Counted from the first letter of the stretch, positions 30,931-40,064 are shown. The stretch: 59,636 nucleotides of DNA from a virus (IMGVR_UViG_3300031578_000030:1-59636); one strand, 5' to 3'. A program made the numbers and translations. The notes: generated by a model not told the origin, from the letters alone.

Positions 30931-31153
30931 CGCAAAATTACAGCCGTTTGGGTGGGGTGGAGATGATTGAAGGCAATCTGGCGGGCGAGGGCTTCCGTGA
31001 CGGTTAGACGCGTGGCCCGGAGGGTGATACGCAATCCGTCCAGGATGCCCACGGCGTAACGGCGTGGGCTCATTAAGCTGTCCCTTTTCGAGCTGTCCCT
31101 TTCCCCGCAGAATCGAATAGACCATAGGGCGGTACTGAGGTCAAGCAAACTGG
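30931..31153. other. Intergenic region after integrase
   Basis: Contains an open minus-strand frame from about 31072 (SPRRYAVGILDGLRITLRA, then EALARQIAFNHLHP) that runs into the integrase coding region and ends at 30840. Its first 45 codons look protein-like, but the large antisense overlap with the integrase makes it doubtful. No other gene is visible. Confidence 0.4.
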
Positions 31154-31182
31154 TTGACTTTTCTCACCCCCTCAATTAGACT
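31154..31182 (+). promoter_or_regulatory. Sigma-70-type promoter for prepilin-like gene
   Basis: TTGACT at 31154-31159 and TAGACT at 31177-31182 with an ideal 17-bp spacer, 113 bp upstream of the prepilin-like start. It would drive the plus-strand gene group independently of the phage late genes, as in a lysogenic-conversion cassette. Confidence 0.55.
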
Positions 31183-31295
31183 AATTGGCAGAATTGAGTT
31201 ACTCCGCAATCCGAGGTACACGATGCGCCACTCTTGGGAATACTATCGTGTCCGTCTTCGACCGATCGCTGTCAATCTGAAAGGAGGGCTGTCCG

Positions 31296-32282
31296 ATGCA
31301 CCGCCGCCATGCGTTTACCCTAGCCGAATTGCTCGTCACCATGACGATCATTGGCATGCTGGCCGCCGCGACCTTGGGAGGTCTGATGGCCAGCCGTCGC
31401 CAAGCGAGGATTCAGCAGACTCGCGCGACGATCGTCAAACTTGACCGGATCATCTCTCAGAAGTGGGACGCCTACCGCACTCGCCAACTGCCAATCAGCA
31501 TGGGTACGTTGCGGCACTCCTGCGAGGAAGAGGTCGAACTGCCTCCGCCGCCCTGGTGGTCCGATCCAAGCAAGCCCTACACGGTAAAGCGCATAAACGC
31601 CAGCGAAGTTCGGCGGTTTCTGACCAATACGCGGCGCGACCTGATCCGTATGGAACTGCCCGACCGTTGGTCAGACGTGACTAATCCACCGTTGGTCTTG
31701 GAGAAGACGCCGGCAGTCACACTCCGTTTCCGCCGTCTCCGAGATCAGGCGATCGCCCGTGGCGTACCGGAGGCCACGGTCAACGGGTACGCTTCGCCGG
31801 AACTACTCTACATGATCGTCTCGCAAACCTCCGAAGACTTGGCATTATTCCACGATCGGGAGTTTGGCGATGTGGACGGCGACGGGCTTAGAGAGTTCCA
31901 TGACTCGTGGGGCCGGCCGATCGCTTTCGTCCGTTGGCCCGCCGGGTTCATGGCTACGTACGATGCTGTTGATAGCGTGATCGACCCAAGCCTCCAGGAC
32001 CCATACGATCCCGACAACCTCACTGGTTGCTACGCCCTACATCCGCTTGTCTACAGCCCGGGGCCCGACGGACAGTATGACATCAATCGCGGGACGCAGC
32101 CGAGTGGGACTTACGCCTACCGGCTCGACGGGCGAGGGAATATCGATACCTGCACGCCGGATGAAAACGAGGGTGGCTACCTGATCGGGCAACCGCTTGA
32201 CGCCACGATGCCCGACGGCTCACCAGCAGATGAACACTTGGGGCATCACGACAACATCCACAATCACGGGCTACGTCCGTAA
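31296..32282 (+). CDS. Prepilin / type II pseudopilin-like protein
   Basis: 328 residues. N-terminus MHRRHAFTLAELLVTM with a type IV prepilin site (cleavage before Phe, Glu at +5) and a 20-residue hydrophobic helix, followed by a helical stalk (SRRQARIQQTRATIVKLDRI). The large C-terminal domain contains DVDGDGLREF, DSWGRPIAFVRWPAG, PYDPDN and SPGPDGQYD, features typical of planctomycete pseudopilin-like proteins. Strong AAAGGAGG site. It needs a host prepilin peptidase to be processed. A prepilin in a phage is unusual; it may decorate the host surface, block other phages, or be a captured host gene. Confidence 0.8.
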   Translation: MHRRHAFTLAELLVTMTIIGMLAAATLGGLMASRRQARIQQTRATIVKLDRIISQKWDAYRTRQLPISMGTLRHSCEEEVELPPPPWWSDPSKPYTVKRINASEVRRFLTNTRRDLIRMELPDRWSDVTNPPLVLEKTPAVTLRFRRLRDQAIARGVPEATVNGYASPELLYMIVSQTSEDLALFHDREFGDVDGDGLREFHDSWGRPIAFVRWPAGFMATYDAVDSVIDPSLQDPYDPDNLTGCYALHPLVYSPGPDGQYDINRGTQPSGTYAYRLDGRGNIDTCTPDENEGGYLIGQPLDATMPDGSPADEHLGHHDNIHNHGLRP

Positions 32283-32295
32283 GGAGATTCACGCA

Positions 32296-32511
32296 ATGAG
32301 CGATACGCCAGGCGTCTCCAGGACCATGGGTGTAAAGATCGACTTTGACTGTCCTATCTGCGGTGAGAAAATCAAAGGCTGGCTAGTACAAACTTCTGAC
32401 TCCGTGGCTATACCCGAAGGGCTGGTACGGGTGCAGATGGGGGTCGATGCTCATGGGATGATCAACCTGGATTGCCCTCGTTGCAACGGAATCATCGTCA
32501 TTGAGCCATAG
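32296..32511 (+). CDS. Zinc-ribbon protein (71 aa)
   Basis: 71 residues with FDCPICGEKIKG and LDCPRCNGIIVIE, a two-CxxC zinc ribbon. ATG 32296 follows AAGGAG, 14 bp after the prepilin-like stop, so the genes form an operon. Function unknown. Confidence 0.7.
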   Translation: MSDTPGVSRTMGVKIDFDCPICGEKIKGWLVQTSDSVAIPEGLVRVQMGVDAHGMINLDCPRCNGIIVIEP

Positions 32512-32522
32512 GAAGAGGACTG

Positions 32523-32813
32523 ATGGGAACCGCCTACAGTTCGATGTTCTGTCCACGGTGCCGGGTGTGCCGCCAGGCAGTTCGGCAGACGCCCAGCCAC
32601 GGGCTGCACTTACTGATCACTGTCTTGACTTTCGGCTTCTGGCTCTGGGTGTGGCTGGCAGTCATTTTGCTCCCCAAGCCCTGGCGGTGTTCGCACTGCG
32701 GCAGTATGACCCGGGTCGCCCGGTCCGTCCGGTTCGCCGGCTGGATCGTCTTCCTCGTCGCCGCAATCCTCATCGGCTGCTTGTTGCTGGCCATGGTCCA
32801 CTTCGGCAGTTGA
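32523..32813 (+). CDS. Membrane protein with zinc ribbon (96 aa)
   Basis: 96 residues: N-terminal CPRCRVC, a hydrophobic helix (LLITVLTFGFWLWVWLAVILL), a CSHCG loop, and a second hydrophobic helix (FAGWIVFLVAAILIGCLLLAM). Two membrane spans with a cytosolic zinc site. It follows the zinc-ribbon gene by 11 bp in the same operon. Confidence 0.68.
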   Translation: MGTAYSSMFCPRCRVCRQAVRQTPSHGLHLLITVLTFGFWLWVWLAVILLPKPWRCSHCGSMTRVARSVRFAGWIVFLVAAILIGCLLLAMVHFGS

Positions 32814-32880
32814 CGGAGCGATCTTGGCCACAAGCACTACTGTCTTAGCCAATAGAGATATAATACGAAAGGATCGTACA

Positions 32881-33171
32881 GTGCAAAAGCTGTGGGTTTG
32901 TCGAGAGCCTGTTTCAACTTACATCCCCAAGGATGAATGCAATTACATGCTATTTTTCGATAGCAAGCCTGGGCGGTCCAAGATAACCGGCGTGTGGTTT
33001 GAAACTGAAGACACACTAACCCTATGTCCAGATGTGTTCCATCGGATTTTTCAACTACGCCTGATGCCTGGCGACGGACCAATTGAAATCCGAACCCCGA
33101 TCACGGTAAGTATAGTTGAAGATTCTACAGGAAAGCCTACCGATAATTCGGTACTGTTAGCCTCGTCATGA
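32881..33171 (+). CDS. Hypothetical protein (96 aa)
   Basis: 96 residues beginning VQKLWVCREPVSTYI from GTG 32881 with an AAAGGAT site; later ITGVWFETEDTLTLCPDVF and GPIEIRTPITVSIVED, a beta-rich small protein. It converges with and overlaps the end of the minus-strand glycosyltransferase by 35 bp, marking the boundary between plus island and late operon. Confidence 0.6.
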   Translation: MQKLWVCREPVSTYIPKDECNYMLFFDSKPGRSKITGVWFETEDTLTLCPDVFHRIFQLRLMPGDGPIEIRTPITVSIVEDSTGKPTDNSVLLASS

Positions 33172-33859
33172 GCCCCGCTGTCTCAGCGTCCAGTTGCGGG
33201 TGGATCATACCGCCGGGCTGCCGGACCACAACCCGCCCGGCCCTCTCGTACCAGTCCGACTTGCCCATAAAATGCTGAGCGTGGTATGAGTGCGTGCTGC
33301 CCCAGCGAAAGACGTAGCTTGGGGCCATCACCCTGCACGGATCTCCCGGCGGGCCGAACTGCCGGGCCAGGCTGCCGAGTAGCTGCTGATCAAACGTGGC
33401 GTCCCGCGTATCGGGCCAGCCGCCGACTTGCTCCAGCGCCTCACGTCGTACCGCCAGACTGCCGTGAAAGCGCCCCGCAGCCCCCTCTTGATGCAACTTG
33501 CCATAGAGGCTCCAGACTGTCGACGGGTGGCTCCATGGGCCCTCGGCCAGGGCCGCCGCGTGGGCCTCCAGGTGCCAGGGCAGATAGACGTCGTCATCGT
33601 CCCAGACGACGAAGGCGTCGGCGTCCGGTGACATCGTGACCATCGCATTGTACTTCGCCGAGATCGTCGGGTAGCGGTCGGGAGTCGAGAGAACCTGCCA
33701 ACCCGGGCCGGACTGCTCCGGCCATTGGCCGGCATCGTCCAGGACCAGGAGCCGCCGCTGATCCGCCGGGTAGGTCTGGGCCTCGAAGCAGGCGACTGTA
33801 TTCCGTAGCAGCGCCGACGGCCGGCGAAACGTCGGGCAGAGACAGACGATCAAGGACAT
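33137..33859 (-). CDS. Glycosyltransferase family 2-like (GT-A)
   Basis: 240 residues. LIVCLCPTFRRPSALLRNTV at the N-terminus and the nucleotide-sugar/metal motif VVWDDDDVYLPWHL (DxD) define a GT-A fold; FHGSLAVRREALEQVGGWP is the typical acceptor-side segment. ATG 33859 follows GGAGGG and overlaps the upstream glycosyltransferase by 10 nt. It may glycosylate virion proteins or alter host surface sugars. Confidence 0.82.
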   Translation of the reverse strand: MSLIVCLCPTFRRPSALLRNTVACFEAQTYPADQRRLLVLDDAGQWPEQSGPGWQVLSTPDRYPTISAKYNAMVTMSPDADAFVVWDDDDVYLPWHLEAHAAALAEGPWSHPSTVWSLYGKLHQEGAAGRFHGSLAVRREALEQVGGWPDTRDATFDQQLLGSLARQFGPPGDPCRVMAPSYVFRWGSTHSYHAQHFMGKSDWYERAGRVVVRQPGGMIHPQLDAETAGLMTRLTVPNYR

Positions 33860-34800
33860 GCGCTTTCCCTCCATCGTTTGAAGCCCGGCCAGGTAGCGTG
33901 TCCGACCGGATCGGCAAGCAGGTAATCCCACTGTTCCGGTGTCATCAGGAAATTTGGCCCTGCCCCCTCGCTCCCGTCTAGCGGTATCTCGATCACGCCC
34001 TCAACGAAGTGGCCGTATAGCCGGTCTAACGACAAACCAAGTTCCTGAAGTTCCAACATGTAATTGCGGACCTTGTGCCACTGCGTTACCGGGTAACGCA
34101 TGCCAGTTGGGCGACTATACCGATGGAGCCAGCGTAAACCCGGCAGGCAGAGACAGCGGCGGCTGAGCTGCCGGAATTTCTCGTGGATGTACCACTCTTC
34201 ACCGCCGAACCCGCAGGCATACGGGTGGAAGCCCGGCCACGCGGCCTTGCGGCACGAGAACAGCCCGAGGCCCATCGCACCGATCTCGAACGGCTCGCCG
34301 TCCGGGTCCTCGCCGCGGGCATCATGGCCCCAGATACCCCACATTTCGGCCCGCCACACATCCTGGAAGTGCGTCGCCACCCCGCCCGACAGCAGGTCAT
34401 CGTAGAGCATCGGACCGGACAACAGGTCGTCACAGCCCGGGTTCGCATCGTAGTAATCCAACAGCCGCCGAATCGCGCCCGGCTGGAGCATCACGTGTGA
34501 GTCGAGACACAGGACGGTATCGCCGACAGCTTCGGTGAAGACACGATCCCGCGGCGGCGACGTGCCAACGGGCTCTTCCATCGGGACATAGCGGGCCCGC
34601 GCGTGGGGGCCGATCCAGCCTTCGATCAGATTCTTGAGCCGCGGTGCGCTGCGGGTCTTGGGGCCGTTGTCCACGACGATCAACTCACAGCGGGGCATCA
34701 CCTCGGCATGGTGGAGCCGGAGCGACTGGAGGGTCATCCACGCACCGGCGAAGTCGTCGTAGCATGCCATCCCGATCGTCAACGCCGGTTTACTGCCCAC
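33850..34800 (-). CDS. Glycosyltransferase (GT-A, polypeptide-GalNAc-transferase-like)
   Basis: 316 residues from GTG 34800 (AAGGGG site). PALTIGMACYDDFAGAWMTLQSLR, CELIVVDNGP, VLCLDSHVMLQPGAIRRLLDYY (DSH in place of DxD) and FGGEEWYIHEKFRQL with a GxGGEE motif, as in GT2/GT27-type enzymes. It sits directly after tail-fibre genes in the late operon, so its target may be the virion. An ATG at 34821 would add 7 residues. Confidence 0.8.
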   Translation of the reverse strand: MGSKPALTIGMACYDDFAGAWMTLQSLRLHHAEVMPRCELIVVDNGPKTRSAPRLKNLIEGWIGPHARARYVPMEEPVGTSPPRDRVFTEAVGDTVLCLDSHVMLQPGAIRRLLDYYDANPGCDDLLSGPMLYDDLLSGGVATHFQDVWRAEMWGIWGHDARGEDPDGEPFEIGAMGLGLFSCRKAAWPGFHPYACGFGGEEWYIHEKFRQLSRRCLCLPGLRWLHRYSRPTGMRYPVTQWHKVRNYMLELQELGLSLDRLYGHFVEGVIEIPLDGSEGAGPNFLMTPEQWDYLLADPVGHATWPGFKRWRESACP

Positions 34801-34802
34801 GG

Positions 34803-35435
34803 TTAACCCCTTGTGTCGCATAGGAGCTTGACCGCGCCGACGATTCCCAGGACCGCCACCTCGCCGGCAGCATCGTTAATCGCCAGCGCGAGTCTCACAT
34901 CGAGCACGTCGCCGGGCGATAGGCCGCTCGCCGTGATGGTAAAATCCTTGTCGGCCAGCGTCAATGAGTTGATCGACTGGGCCGCCGTAGCGCACAGATC
35001 AGCGCCGGCACCCGCCTCTTCGTCTGACAGGTAAACTTCCAGGTCGGCCGTCGCGGTCGTGTCAGCCACGGTGGTCAACATGCCGGCATGGAGCCGGATC
35101 ACGACTGTCTGGCCGGCCACGTATTCAGGCGGCAGAATGAAACGATCCGCGTTTCTGGCATACAGGCTCGTCGCCCCGACGGTTTTCACGTCGTAAGTCT
35201 GAATGCTCGGCGAGGCTGAGCCGAACGTCCCGCCGATCAAACCCAGGTCGTCAGTAGCCGAGGTGCCGGGCAAGAGGGTATGAAGTGCATCATGGACTCG
35301 CCATGAAGTCATGGGGATCGTGTAGGACTCCAGATTGTTTTGCTCCAGGTTCGTCCGTGGGATTGGGGGCGATACCTTGCTCCAGTCCACGCCCAGGGTA
35401 TTAGTGAACCGCCAGGGATCGGAAATCACTGTCAT
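34803..35435 (-). CDS. Virion-associated structural protein (210 aa)
   Basis: 210 residues, beta-rich: a C-terminal domain with YVAGQTVVIRLHAGMLTTVADTTATADLEVYLSDEE (in parts) and ITASGLSPGDVLDVRLALAIND, resembling jelly-roll phage appendage proteins. ATG 35435 follows AAGGAG. Late operon, between small Cys-rich genes and the glycosyltransferases. Assigned to the tail tip by context only. Confidence 0.6.
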   Translation of the reverse strand: MTVISDPWRFTNTLGVDWSKVSPPIPRTNLEQNNLESYTIPMTSWRVHDALHTLLPGTSATDDLGLIGGTFGSASPSIQTYDVKTVGATSLYARNADRFILPPEYVAGQTVVIRLHAGMLTTVADTTATADLEVYLSDEEAGAGADLCATAAQSINSLTLADKDFTITASGLSPGDVLDVRLALAINDAAGEVAVLGIVGAVKLLCDTRG

Positions 35436-35815
35436 GGGTTACTCCTTATTTCACAAGATAGCCACTGGCCGATAGGGCAGCGGTGGCTTGTAAATGACAA
35501 TACAACTTTCAGGTGGTCGTCTGCCTGAACACATCTCAATCTTTCTCGTCGTTCGCACCCGTCGCACTTCTCGGCCCGCTGGCGGAACACCTGAACGGAA
35601 ACTTTCCGCCCCTTGCAGTCGGGGGCGTGCTTGCACGCAAGCTCCTCGAGCTCGGGGTCGCTGAGTGGTACAGGCGGCATACGGCAATTGCGGCGGGCCT
35701 TCGGACAGTTGCGATGACTCATTACATCAGACACGCCACCGCAGACTTCACAGCGAAATATGTTTTGCTGCGCGTCAAAATCCCATTGGCAATCTAAAGC
35801 ACGCTGACCGTGCAT
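35432..35815 (-). CDS. Cys-rich hypothetical protein (127 aa)
   Basis: 127 residues with many cysteines: FRCEVCGGVSDVMSHRNCPKARRNC, ACKHAPDCKG, KCDGCERRERLRC, HRCPIG. It probably binds several zinc ions. ATG 35815 overlaps the upstream gene by 22 nt; the stop overlaps the next start. Function unknown. Confidence 0.6.
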   Translation of the reverse strand: MHGQRALDCQWDFDAQQNIFRCEVCGGVSDVMSHRNCPKARRNCRMPPVPLSDPELEELACKHAPDCKGRKVSVQVFRQRAEKCDGCERRERLRCVQADDHLKVVLSFTSHRCPIGQWLSCEIRSNP

Positions 35816-36315
35816 GTCACTCCACTCGCGTCACAATAATCAGCAAGCCATGTATCCCGCTGCCAAAAGAAAGGCACGTCTTGGTCTGATAATGTTCCGC
35901 ACGGAACATTCCCGGACCCGTACCATTGAATCCACGAAACATAAGGATAAAAATCAGCCCTTTGCCATTGGATAACTAATTCGCCGGGGTCGTCGTTTGT
36001 TCCCAAGGCTACAACGCCAATGTCGCAAACACCGGGAATCCCATCATAACGCCGCGTACAAACATAAGGCTGCAAAGTTAGGTCATAGATGCCAAGCAAA
36101 TCGGCACAGCTTCCGCATCCTTTGTCCGCTATTTCTCCGCCGAACACCACCCGAAATGCCGCTGGCATCTTATTGTCATTGCAATGAGTGCAGTCAGTCT
36201 CACCGCCGGCTCCGCACCACGGATACCACCTCCCGCTGACGCCCAGTTCGGATCGTATCCCTAACGCCCGGGGAACCCATAGCCACGGCTTTGAGGGCAG
36301 CCAGAGCTTTCCCAC
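35794..36315 (-). CDS. Cys-rich tail-region protein (173 aa)
   Basis: 173 residues from GTG 36315, whose start overlaps the upstream stop (TAGTG) with GGAG 9 nt before. It has WYPWCGAGGETDCTHCND, GCGSCADLLGIYDLTLQ, GIPGVCDIGVVALG and WYGSGNVPCGTL. The Trp/Cys content suggests a small extracellular disulphide or metal-bound adhesin at the tail tip. Confidence 0.6.
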   Translation of the reverse strand: MGKLWLPSKPWLWVPRALGIRSELGVSGRWYPWCGAGGETDCTHCNDNKMPAAFRVVFGGEIADKGCGSCADLLGIYDLTLQPYVCTRRYDGIPGVCDIGVVALGTNDDPGELVIQWQRADFYPYVSWIQWYGSGNVPCGTLSDQDVPFFWQRDTWLADYCDASGVTCTVSVL

Positions 36316-37304
36316 TATGGACACTCCATCTGCCAGATGTAATACGTATCGTCGTCCAGATCGTAGTGGGCAATGCCCACGTCATTCTCTGCCCAGCCGG
36401 CGAAGATACCGCTCGTGTTGTCAACTGACGAAACCGGCGTGGTGGGCTCGTAGCCGTCATGGTACGTCACGCCGTCGACTGTCAGAGCAGGGGCGTCGTC
36501 CGTCATCACGAACTCGATCCAGCGAGCCTGGTGCTCCAATTCCTGGATCTCAAGCCGCCCTGAATCCGGGCCGTATTTGGCATAACCACGGACCCCGTCC
36601 CTTTCTGCCGGAGGCGAGCTTTGCCGGAATCGAGTGAAGGGATCGTAGAAAGTCAGGTCAATACTGCTGTCGGCCTCATAATCAGCTCCCGTCCAGGTCA
36701 AGGGATGGCCAAGGACGCTCCCGCCAGGGGTAAGCGTCTGGCCGCTTTTTATCTCAAAGCGAAGCGTCTGTTCGACATCGGCCAAGCGGACGATGCACCA
36801 CTTGACGCCGGTTCCCGATTCCTTCCACAAGATGCGGCAAGAGCCTATCAGGTTGCTTTCGAGATAGCCGGTCTCTGCGTTCTTGATCTCGGCGTGGATG
36901 TGGTCATCGTTGCGAACATCTACCTTGGCCACGCACACGCCGGCGAGGATTGCCGTCCCGATCTTTCCCGCCGCCAACGGCTCCAGCAGGATGGCAAAGT
37001 TGCCCTCGTGCGTTCCTGCTACCGGGGCCACGCCGTAGAAGAGCGGGAATGACTCGAAGGCCGACAAGTTCACGTCTGGCGTGGGCCAGACGTTGCTGAT
37101 CCCCAGCACGCCGTGGCGGTCGACTACGCTCTCGGTCGTATTCTCGACCGAAACGATGCCACTGGACCGCATGGCGTAGCCGCTGCCCGCACCGCCGGAC
37201 CGCTGGAGGTGCTCCACATAGCGGATTGCGTCGACCGTCGCCCCTATCAATTTGGCCGACGGCTTGAATCGCTCGCCTTGCTTTGGTTTTCGCAGCTCGG
37301 CCAT
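36315..37304 (-). CDS. Tail tip / fibre protein (329 aa)
   Basis: 329 residues. LIGATVDAIRYVEHLQRSGGAG near the start, then VENTTESVVDRHGVLGIS, PLAAGKIGTAILAGVCVAKVDV and a C-terminal WAENDVGIAHYDLDDDTYYIWQME. The middle GKIGxAxxxG..xV.V pattern is common in phage fibre proteins of environmental siphoviruses. ATG 37304 follows GGAG. It lies downstream of the tape measure and distal tail gene, as expected for tip or fibre. Confidence 0.65.
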   Translation of the reverse strand: MAELRKPKQGERFKPSAKLIGATVDAIRYVEHLQRSGGAGSGYAMRSSGIVSVENTTESVVDRHGVLGISNVWPTPDVNLSAFESFPLFYGVAPVAGTHEGNFAILLEPLAAGKIGTAILAGVCVAKVDVRNDDHIHAEIKNAETGYLESNLIGSCRILWKESGTGVKWCIVRLADVEQTLRFEIKSGQTLTPGGSVLGHPLTWTGADYEADSSIDLTFYDPFTRFRQSSPPAERDGVRGYAKYGPDSGRLEIQELEHQARWIEFVMTDDAPALTVDGVTYHDGYEPTTPVSSVDNTSGIFAGWAENDVGIAHYDLDDDTYYIWQMECP

Positions 37305-37307
37305 GCG

Positions 37308-38132
37308 TCAACTCCAGGGATCGGGCAGGCAGAGGTTGGCAAGATTGGTGTAATCATAGACACGCTCGACGTGGACAGCGACCGGCCGCTTGGTCAGCCG
37401 GTTGACCCCTTCGTCCTTGATCTCCTCGTACTCGATCCACAAGTAGTGGTTGCCCTCCTTGTCGACGTCCGAGATTGCAGCCTCCCCGCTGCCGATCGTC
37501 ATTCCAGTCTTCGTGCGGCTGGAAGCGAACTTGTATGTCACCGGGCAATTCTTTTCAAGTAACGATGCGTGGCTGCCGGAGATCCCGAGCAGCAGAAGCT
37601 CGCCTTTCTCCCAGATCCGAAACGGTAGGCCGTTGATGTGGGCAACGGCCGCTTCCATCGCGGTTATCCACGCATGGGTGGCAACCGTTGCGGCCGGCAG
37701 GTTGTGCGTCTCCTCCCAACTGAATACGGGTACGACGATGTCGCAGCCCTCGACCTTGCGTGTGTTGCCGTCCTGGTGGACGCCGATAGCGCCGCCGTGG
37801 GCCGCCGTGAACGTGCCCCCTGTCTTGTACGACTGGACGTGCTCCAGGGCTTGGGTGATGTGGAGATTAGAGGTGCCGATGTCGAACGTCCACGAGACGT
37901 TGCTCTCCTCTTCCCGCGAGCCGAGGCGGGAATACTCCACGGTCGCGTCCCACTCCCCGCCGCCCAGCTCCTGCAATCTCAGGTCACACTTGAGGCAACC
38001 GCCGAACACCGGCGGTGCCACGTTCCAGGCGACGGCCCGTGCGATCGACGCAATGCTTTCACCCGACACACGCCACAGTTGCCGTGCGGTTTCCTCTGTC
38101 AACTCCTGGCCAACCAGCTCGTATGCAGGCAT
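37308..38132 (-). CDS. Distal tail / tail tip protein (274 aa)
   Basis: 274 residues, starting at ATG 38132 which overlaps the tape-measure stop (TAATG). N-terminal helix (TEETARQLWRVSGESIASIARAVAW), then beta-rich CDLRLQELGGGEWDATVEY, DIGTSNLHITQALEHVQSY, and WIEYEEIKDEGVNRLTKRPV. Position right after the tape measure suggests the distal tail protein or tail tip hub. Confidence 0.65.
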   Translation of the reverse strand: MPAYELVGQELTEETARQLWRVSGESIASIARAVAWNVAPPVFGGCLKCDLRLQELGGGEWDATVEYSRLGSREEESNVSWTFDIGTSNLHITQALEHVQSYKTGGTFTAAHGGAIGVHQDGNTRKVEGCDIVVPVFSWEETHNLPAATVATHAWITAMEAAVAHINGLPFRIWEKGELLLLGISGSHASLLEKNCPVTYKFASSRTKTGMTIGSGEAAISDVDKEGNHYLWIEYEEIKDEGVNRLTKRPVAVHVERVYDYTNLANLCLPDPWS

Positions 38133-40060
38133 TAGGGTCCAACCTCCAAAGCCAGGTCGTCCTTGATCTCGTCCAACGTCTCTGCCATCGCTTCCGTGTT
38201 CTCGGCCGTCTGCTCGGCCGCCTCGGCAATCCGATCTTCGGCCGACCGCTCTCGCCCCATCCGCATCGCCACGGCGGCAGAGAACGAGCCCGCCACGCCA
38301 CGCAGAACCGCCTCGGGCATACGGTTGAGAACGCCGATAGGGCCTCCCTCCCCTGCCGCAGCCGCTCCCACTCCCGCCTCTTCTTTCTTGCGTTTGGCAT
38401 CGGCGACCAGTGCGTCCAGCTCGGCCCTTGCTCTCGCCAATTCCTCGTGGAGCCCGGCCATCGCCGCCTTCCGCGCCGCCTCCTGCGATTCCAGTATAGC
38501 GGCCCCCTCTTCGCCAATCGCCTTGATCCTCGCATCGTGCTCGTGCTGAATCTCCGCCATTCGGGCAGCGTGGCGGGTCTCCCACGCCTTATCAAGTCGA
38601 TCATACTGCCGATCCACGTCTGCCATCACCGCCGCCGGGTCGAGCCCCTCGACCTTGGCGATTACCCAGGCGAATCCCTTGGCGATTCCCTGTTGCGCCC
38701 CCGTCCAGGCATTGCGGAAGAACGTAATGAACTCCTCCCAATAGGTCTTCAGCGCCGCGGTCATCTTGTAAAACATCAGCTCTATGCCCAACGGAAAGAG
38801 CAAAAACGCCTCAAGCATTTTGTTCTTAGCGTCAATCCACCAGCCCGCGATTTCCAGCGTCCCTTCCCGCCAGACGACTTTGACGCCGGCCCACAGGATC
38901 TTGGCCGCCAGTGTGATGTCGCCGGCCGTCAGGGCGTCCTTGATCCCGCCCACGGTCTTTAGTGCGGTATCCTTCAACGTCTTCCATTTTTCGCCCAGAC
39001 TGGCGATCGCTCGCTTGCCACTCGACGTGTACTTGAAAAACACGTAGCCCATAACTGCGGCTGCCGCGACCACGAGGCCAATCGGCGACAGTAGGGCCAG
39101 GACCGCCGCCTTGAGAACAGCGAACACCGTCAGGACAGCCCCGACCATTGAACCGAGAGCAGTCAATGCAGCCCCAGCAAGAATGCAGCCCATGCCAAAC
39201 GCGGTAACAGCGGCGCCCACGAGCACGATGGTCGCGCCGATCTTGAACAGCGCGACCACCAGGGGCTTGTTCTCCTTCAGCCACTGAGAAACCCTGGCTG
39301 TGGCCTCCCTGATCTTGTCGCCCAGCTTGGTAAACATCGGAGCCAATGCCGCGCCGATGCGGGCCTTGACCAGCTCCATTACTTCCTTCATGCGGTACAT
39401 TGCATCGGTATATTCCGCCGCCGCCGTAACCTCCTCTCGGGTCAGCGGAGCGAACTTCTTGTATTCTTCCATCATGCCGATCAGTCCCGCCTTGCCATCC
39501 CGTAACATCGGTAGCAGCTTTGTCCCGCCTCGGCCAAACAATACCGAGGCAAGCGCCGCTTTCTTCGTTTCGTTTTCCATTGTGGAGAGCGCGGCCGCGC
39601 AGTCCATGAAAAGCACTTCCGTTGGCTTGAGCTGCTTGTTGTCATCCAACACTTCTACGCGCAGCTCCTTGAAAGCATCAACCGCCGTTGTCAAACCTTG
39701 CTCGGCATCATAGGCGGCATGCTGTACCCGCCGGATGCTGACTTCCATCGTGGCCAGATCAGTACCGCCAAGCTGCGCCGCGTGCCCCAAGCCCTGAAGA
39801 AACTCGACCGACGCACCAGTCCGTGCGGACATCTTGTCCAGCGTGTCGCCCATCGTGGCAAACACCTTGGTACACTTCAGCAACGGGACGGTGATTGCCA
39901 GGCCCATCGCGGTGATGCCGGCACCGATCAGTGAGACCTTTGTCCCAAACGCCCGTAGCTTCGCACCCGCTGCGCTCAAGCCACGGACCAGGGGATGGTC
40001 GATAGCGAACAGCTCGACAAAAGCCCGGCCGGCTCGAATTGCACCTGCGCCTGCTACCAT
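38132..40060 (-). CDS. Tape measure protein
   Basis: 642 residues. N-terminal FVELFAIDHPLVRGLSAAGAKLRAFGTKVS and MGDTLDKMSARTGASVEFLQGLGHAA are typical of tape measure proteins. There are long hydrophobic stretches (about 260-340: VVALFKIGATIVLVGAAV, VLAVLKAAVLALL-type), and a C-terminal coiled coil (IAEAAEQTAENTEAMAETLDEI). It sets tail length; 642 residues would predict a tail of about 95 nm with the usual 0.15 nm per residue. Confidence 0.88.
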   Translation of the reverse strand: MVAGAGAIRAGRAFVELFAIDHPLVRGLSAAGAKLRAFGTKVSLIGAGITAMGLAITVPLLKCTKVFATMGDTLDKMSARTGASVEFLQGLGHAAQLGGTDLATMEVSIRRVQHAAYDAEQGLTTAVDAFKELRVEVLDDNKQLKPTEVLFMDCAAALSTMENETKKAALASVLFGRGGTKLLPMLRDGKAGLIGMMEEYKKFAPLTREEVTAAAEYTDAMYRMKEVMELVKARIGAALAPMFTKLGDKIREATARVSQWLKENKPLVVALFKIGATIVLVGAAVTAFGMGCILAGAALTALGSMVGAVLTVFAVLKAAVLALLSPIGLVVAAAAVMGYVFFKYTSSGKRAIASLGEKWKTLKDTALKTVGGIKDALTAGDITLAAKILWAGVKVVWREGTLEIAGWWIDAKNKMLEAFLLFPLGIELMFYKMTAALKTYWEEFITFFRNAWTGAQQGIAKGFAWVIAKVEGLDPAAVMADVDRQYDRLDKAWETRHAARMAEIQHEHDARIKAIGEEGAAILESQEAARKAAMAGLHEELARARAELDALVADAKRKKEEAGVGAAAAGEGGPIGVLNRMPEAVLRGVAGSFSAAVAMRMGRERSAEDRIAEAAEQTAENTEAMAETLDEIKDDLALEVGP

Positions 40061-40064
40061 CGTG

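Noticed and set aside
30840-31072. Small minus-strand gene opposite the integrase end
   Set aside because: The start looks protein-like, but about 90 bases are antisense to the integrase catalytic end and there is no good ribosome-binding site.
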